This document shows, piece after piece, positions 60,786 to 64,000 of a stretch of DNA of 64,000 bases. How positions within the stretch are numbered: the stretch's first letter is position 1; every line of letters begins with the position of its first letter. The DNA comes from Streptomyces sp. CBMA291. GTDB lineage: Bacteria > Actinomycetota > Actinomycetes > Streptomycetales > Streptomycetaceae. A program made the translations under genes and the position numbers. The stretch is from NCBI RefSeq assembly GCF_014596525.1, contig NZ_MSJP01000111.1, positions 1-64,000 of the forward strand. The letters run 5' to 3'. The notes under the pieces are model-generated. The model did not search any database and was not told the origin of the DNA. It was given only the letters and a program-made list of their open reading frames with translations.

Positions 60786-61727
60786 ATGCGTGTCGTCGAA
60801 GTGACCGCCTACGGCGGACCCGAGGTCCTCCGGATGGCCCGCCGTCCCGAGCCCGAGGCGGGGGAGGTCCCGGGGCGCGTACGCGTGCGCCTGAAGGCGA
60901 CTTCGGTGAACCAGGCGGACCTGAAGATCCGCTCCGGTCGCTTCGCCGCCGCCATCGGCGGGCTCGCCCCGCCCTTCATCCTCGGCTTCGACTTCGCCGG
61001 GCGGCTTCTCGACTCGGTCCCGGGGCTCCCCGAAGGGACCAGGGTGGCCGGTTTCATCCCCTGGCTGGACGAGCTGACCGGCGAGGGCGCCTACGCGGAG
61101 GTCATCCGGGTCGACCCGTCCTGGCTCGCCCCCGTCCCCGACGAGGTGGACTTCCCCACCGCCGCCTCGGTGCCGCTCTCCTCCCTGACCGCCGCCCAGG
61201 CGGTCGACCTTCTGGAGCTTCCCGCCGGGTCCCCGGTGCTGATCACCGGGGCGAGCGGGGTGGTGGGCCGCTTCGCCCTCCAGCACGCGGCGGCGGCGGG
61301 GCTCCGGGTGGCCGTCCTCGCCGACGAGGGCGACGAGGCGGAACTCGGGCTGCTCGGCGCCGAGGCGGTCGTCACCCGCGGGGCGCCCGAGGAGGTCGTC
61401 ACCAAGGTCCTCGCCTTCGCCCCCGAGCGCCTGCACGGGATCTTCGACGCGGCACTGATCGGGGACCCGCTGCTGCCCGCGCTCAAGGACGGCGGGATCT
61501 TCGTCACCGCCTCCGCCGAACGGTCCCCCGCACCCGAGCGGGAGATCGACGTGAAGGCGGTCCACGGCACCCCGGACGGTCCCCGCCTCAAGCGGATGCT
61601 CGAAAAGGTAGCCGCCCGAGAGCTGGCCACCCGGATGGCCGACGTCCTGCCCCTGGAGGAGGTGGCGGAGGCCCACCGGCGCGCGGAGGCGGGCCACCGC
61701 CCTGGCCGGATTGTGCTGCTCATCTGA
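60786..61727 (+). CDS. Zinc-independent quinone oxidoreductase (MDR family)
   Basis: 313 residues. MDR fold: VEVTAYGGPEVLRM, VRLKATSVNQADLKIRSG, LGFDFAGRLLD, PVLITGASGVVGRFALQHAAAAGLRVAVLA with the NADPH glycine pattern, and VHGTPDGPRLKRML. No zinc-binding Cys/His set is seen, so it belongs to the quinone reductase branch. ATG 60786 follows GAGGAGAA. Divergent from the PstS-like gene. Substrate unknown. Confidence 0.87.
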   Translation: MRVVEVTAYGGPEVLRMARRPEPEAGEVPGRVRVRLKATSVNQADLKIRSGRFAAAIGGLAPPFILGFDFAGRLLDSVPGLPEGTRVAGFIPWLDELTGEGAYAEVIRVDPSWLAPVPDEVDFPTAASVPLSSLTAAQAVDLLELPAGSPVLITGASGVVGRFALQHAAAAGLRVAVLADEGDEAELGLLGAEAVVTRGAPEEVVTKVLAFAPERLHGIFDAALIGDPLLPALKDGGIFVTASAERSPAPEREIDVKAVHGTPDGPRLKRMLEKVAARELATRMADVLPLEEVAEAHRRAEAGHRPGRIVLLI

Positions 61728-61833
61728 ATGCGCTGCGCGCTCCCTCAAGAGAGTGAATTCCCGTTCAGGGCCTGGCGGTTCCCCCGCCGGGCCCCGACTC
61801 TTTAGGCCAAGCGGAATCCCGTGTCACAACTTC

Positions 61834-61861
61834 TGGTCTAGACCTTGACAGGTCCAGACCA
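61834..61861 (+). promoter_or_regulatory. Two DasR-type operators overlapping the chitinase promoter
   Basis: TGGTCTAGACCT (61834-61845) and AGGTCCAGACCA (61850-61861) match the dre consensus (ACTGGTCTAGACCACT) and the known direct repeats of Streptomyces chitinase promoters. The consensus -35 box TTGACA (61845-61850) lies exactly between them. Binding of DasR would block RNA polymerase until amino sugars are present. Confidence 0.88.
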
Positions 61862-61916
61862 CTGCGGCTTCGCTGAGTGTTTCCCCCACCCGGACCCCAC
61901 CCGGAAGGAAGCACGC

Positions 61917-62810
61917 ATGCTGCGCAAGCTGCTCGTCCTCATGGCGGCACTCTGTACGGCCATCGGAATCGCCGCCCTGCTCCCCACAGCGGCGGGCGCG
62001 GCGCCCGCCTGTGCAGGCGCCTGGAGTTCCTCCACCGTCTACACCGGCGGCAAGACCGCCTCCTACAACGGCCACAACTGGTTCGCCAAGTGGTGGACGC
62101 AGAACGAGCGCCCCGGCGCCTCCGACGTCTGGCGTGACGAGGGCGCCTGCGGCACCGGCGGCGGCGAGGAGGGCGGCGGCACCCCGAACCCGGACTTCGT
62201 CGTCTCCGAGGCCCAGTTCAACCAGATGTTCCCGAACCGCAGCTCGTTCTACACGTACAAGGGTCTCGTCGACGCCCTCAAGTCGTACCCGGCCTTCGCC
62301 AAGACCGGCACCGACACCGTCCGCAAGCAGGAGGCCGCGGCCTTCCTCGCGAACGTCTCCCACGAGACCGCCGGGCTCTACTACGTCGTCGAGCAGAACA
62401 CCGCCAACTACCCGCACTACTGCGACAAGTCCCAGCCCTACGGCTGCCCGGCCGGTCAGGCCGCGTACTACGGCCGTGGCCCGATCCAGCTCTCCTGGAA
62501 CTTCAACTACAAGGCCGCAGGTGACGCCCTCGGCATCGACCTGCTGAACAACCCGAGCCGCGTCGAGACCGACCCGGCCGTCGCCATGCAGACCGGTCTC
62601 TGGTACTGGAACACCCAGAACGGCCCCGGCACCATGACCGGCCACAACGCCATGGTCAACGGCGCCGGCTTCGGCGAGACCATCCGCTCCATCAACGGCA
62701 CCCTGGAGTGCAACGGCGGAAACCCGGCCCAGGTGCAGAGCCGGGTCACCAAGTACCAGCAGTACACCCAGATCCTGGGCGTTCCCGCCGGGAACAACCT
62801 GTCCTGCTAG
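61917..62810 (+). CDS. Chitinase, GH19 with CBM5/12-type binding domain
   Basis: 297 residues. Signal peptide (1-29, LLPTAAGAAP) for secretion. The N-terminal chitin-binding domain (31-78: WSSSTVYTGGKTASYNGHNWFAKWWTQ and GASDVW) has the exposed aromatic residues of CBM5/12. A Gly-rich linker (~79-90) leads to the GH19 catalytic domain with Glu150 (SHET) and Glu159 (VVEQN), nine residues apart as in ChiF/ChiG, plus YYGRGPIQLSWNFNY. It hydrolyses chitin and fungal wall chitin. GGAAGGAAG before ATG 61917. Regulated by DasR through two dre sites. Confidence 0.96.
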   Translation: MLRKLLVLMAALCTAIGIAALLPTAAGAAPACAGAWSSSTVYTGGKTASYNGHNWFAKWWTQNERPGASDVWRDEGACGTGGGEEGGGTPNPDFVVSEAQFNQMFPNRSSFYTYKGLVDALKSYPAFAKTGTDTVRKQEAAAFLANVSHETAGLYYVVEQNTANYPHYCDKSQPYGCPAGQAAYYGRGPIQLSWNFNYKAAGDALGIDLLNNPSRVETDPAVAMQTGLWYWNTQNGPGTMTGHNAMVNGAGFGETIRSINGTLECNGGNPAQVQSRVTKYQQYTQILGVPAGNNLSC

Positions 62811-62823
62811 TAGTCCTGCCGGT

Positions 62824-63060
62824 TCAGTCCTGCCACGTCAGGAAGACGGTCCAGGCGGCGGGCTCCACGGTGAACGTGGGCCCGTCGCCGACCTTCGAGT
62901 CCCGCAGGTGGACGGCGTGCGCACAGGTGGCGACCTCTACGCAGTTGCCACCGCTGTCGCTGCTGTACGACGACTTGTGCCAGTCGACGGCCACCTCGAT
63001 GCAGTTCCCGCCGCTGCTGTCGCTGTAGCTGGACTTGAACCAGTGCAGGGTGTCATTCAT
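62824..63060 (-). CDS. DUF397 protein with two motif copies
   Basis: 78 residues. The short DUF397 motif occurs twice: HWFKSSYSDSSGGNCIEVAV and DWHKSSYSSDSGGNCVEVA, then the normal VHLRDSKVGDGPTFTVEPAAWTVFL end. DUF397 proteins are small partners of XRE-type regulators in Streptomyces, linked to development and antitoxin-like action. Its ATG overlaps the stop of the XRE gene (ATGA), the usual pair. Duplicated first half is unusual. Confidence 0.88.
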   Translation of the reverse strand: MNDTLHWFKSSYSDSSGGNCIEVAVDWHKSSYSSDSGGNCVEVATCAHAVHLRDSKVGDGPTFTVEPAAWTVFLTWQD

Positions 63061-63893
63061 CTCCGTACTCCCGCCAACTCCTCGATGAGACCCAACGACT
63101 CGCGCGGGTCAAGGGCTTGTGCCCGGATCTTCGCATACCGCTGCATGTAGGTACTGACCTTGCCCACGTCGCTGAGCAGCAGGCTCTCGTCTTGGATTTC
63201 CAGATAGACGACTCGGTCGTGGGCCGGTGTCTCCAGCACGTTCATCTCGCCTCGGGCACCCGCGTACTCATCGCGAAGCCCGGCCTCCATCGACAGTACG
63301 TGAAGGGTCACGTTCCTCCTTCGCGCGCACTCCGCCAGGTACACCAGCTGCTCGCGCATGATCTCCTCGCTGCCGATCGGGCGCCGGAGGACGGACTCGT
63401 CCAGGATCAGCTCGATCTCGCAGACCGGCTTGCGGTCGAACAGCGACTTGCGGTCCATCCGAGCCGCGACCAGCTCCTCCACCCTTTCGTCGGTCGGTAC
63501 GGGGTGGCCCCCCGCGATCAGCGCTCGCGCGTACGCCTCCGTCTGGAACAGCCCGTGGACGACGTGGTTGGCGTACAGCCAGAGCGCGACCGCCTTCTTC
63601 TCGATCGCCGCGTAGTCACGGAACTGCTCGGGCAGCTTCTCCATCCGTACCAGCTCCCGCATCTCTTCGAAGATGCCCGTTCCGTCGGCGAGTACACGTT
63701 CGAGCTGGACGAGCATGTCGTCGCTGATCGCGTAGATCAGACGTTCCATCGCACTGATGGCTGCACCCGTGTAGCCGGTCAGTTTTCCGAGCTGCGTCTG
63801 AGTAAGTCCCTTTTTCAACCTCAATCGTTTTGCGATCGCCGCCGCCATCCTCGCGGCGGGGCCAATGGTTTCCTTGTGTTCCGCACGTGCCAT
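63057..63893 (-). CDS. XRE-type regulator of the DUF397-paired (Scr1) family
   Basis: 278 residues. N-terminal helix-turn-helix (LTQTQLGKLTGYTGAAISAMERLIYAISDDMLVQL) followed by the conserved C-terminal domain: YAAIEKKAVALWLYANHVVHGLFQTEAYARALI, ARMDRKSLFDRKPVCEIELILDESVLRRPIG and EMNVLETPAHDRVVYLEIQDESLL. Typical of Scr1-like regulators that act with DUF397 partners. ATG 63893 with GGGGG upstream; ATG 63905 lacks a ribosome-binding site. Three 10-base repeats upstream are likely its own operator. Confidence 0.92.
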   Translation of the reverse strand: MARAEHKETIGPAARMAAAIAKRLRLKKGLTQTQLGKLTGYTGAAISAMERLIYAISDDMLVQLERVLADGTGIFEEMRELVRMEKLPEQFRDYAAIEKKAVALWLYANHVVHGLFQTEAYARALIAGGHPVPTDERVEELVAARMDRKSLFDRKPVCEIELILDESVLRRPIGSEEIMREQLVYLAECARRRNVTLHVLSMEAGLRDEYAGARGEMNVLETPAHDRVVYLEIQDESLLLSDVGKVSTYMQRYAKIRAQALDPRESLGLIEELAGVRR

Positions 63894-63910
63894 CGCGACC
63901 CCCATCCGAA

Positions 63911-63940
63911 CTCAACTGATCTCAAGTGATCTCAAGCGCT
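63911..63940 (-). promoter_or_regulatory. Three direct 10-bp repeats before the XRE gene
   Basis: CTCAACTGAT, CTCAAGTGAT, CTCAAGCGCT in immediate succession, 18 bases upstream of the XRE start codon. 10-base phasing puts three half-sites on one face of the helix. The last 60 bases of the window show no gene. Confidence 0.6.
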
Positions 63941-64000
63941 CCCCTGGCAATTCGACTGCGTACGACGTCAGTTGGCGCAGGTCAAGGGGTTGACGACGCG

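Noticed and set aside
63960..64000. Gene start at the right edge
   Set aside because: No ribosome-binding site or start with a supported frame before the window ends.

Overview
The window is a chromosomal segment of a Streptomyces-type actinomycete. The evidence is very high GC with strong third-position bias, frequent GTG starts, perfect HAIR operators in front of dnaK and clpB, a ParB-binding parS motif, DasR-type operators before a chitinase gene, an XRE/DUF397 regulator pair, a rare TTA codon, and a core gene order (dcd, dnaK-grpE-dnaJ-hspR, clpB, pyrE, fba, purA) known from Streptomyces. The parS motif and the housekeeping content suggest the chromosome core rather than an arm. I ran no searches, so family names come from motif recognition.

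Layout. 0-2 kb: the 3' end of a transposase, tRNA-Gly(CCC), a small zinc-ribbon-like gene, dcd and a phosphoribosyltransferase. 2-6.2 kb (minus): a Yip1-type membrane protein, a membrane Fe-S oxidoreductase and a shortened sugar transferase. 6.3-16 kb: the HspR heat-shock regulon (dnaK-grpE-dnaJ-hspR, then clpB). Between hspR and clpB sit a divergent LuxR-type regulator and a two-gene unit encoding a secreted peptide with four EPSWE repeats and a short Rieske-like protein without cluster ligands. 16-19.8 kb: YbjN protein, a decayed toxin-antitoxin pair, an aminotransferase and small genes, one with a TTA codon. 19.8-27 kb: membrane spermidine-synthase-like protein, SRPBCC protein, aldose epimerase, pyrE, a parS-containing palindrome, fba and a PatB-type lyase. 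27-30.5 kb: a decayed beta-propeller/Ig pseudogene, an MFS transporter, DUF3151 and DUF3152 genes. 30.7-33.9 kb: a kynurenine-pathway operon. 34-37.3 kb: a two-component system and a P450.

37.4-42.7 kb: an EACC1-like gene directly followed by a 1,612-residue caspase-STAND-helical-repeat protein, a probable conflict or cell-death module. It is followed by about 0.6 kb of extreme GC-rich tandem repeats. 43.3-48.9 kb: ABC exporter with divergent MarR/GbsR regulator, diacylglycerol-kinase-like protein and purA. 49.1-52.7 kb: a compact accessory cluster of two small unknown proteins, a carbamoyltransferase and a convergent overlapping nitrilase. 53-64 kb: MocR regulator with divergent oxidoreductase, a secreted four-repeat protein, a membrane Ser/Thr kinase next to a PstS-like protein, a quinone oxidoreductase, a GH19 chitinase and an XRE/DUF397 pair.

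The most interesting systems are the EPSWE peptide with its cluster-less Rieske partner (possible undescribed peptide system), the EACC1/caspase-STAND module, and the carbamoyltransferase-nitrilase cluster. The window also holds several decaying or degenerate genes: toxin, beta-propeller protein and sugar transferase.
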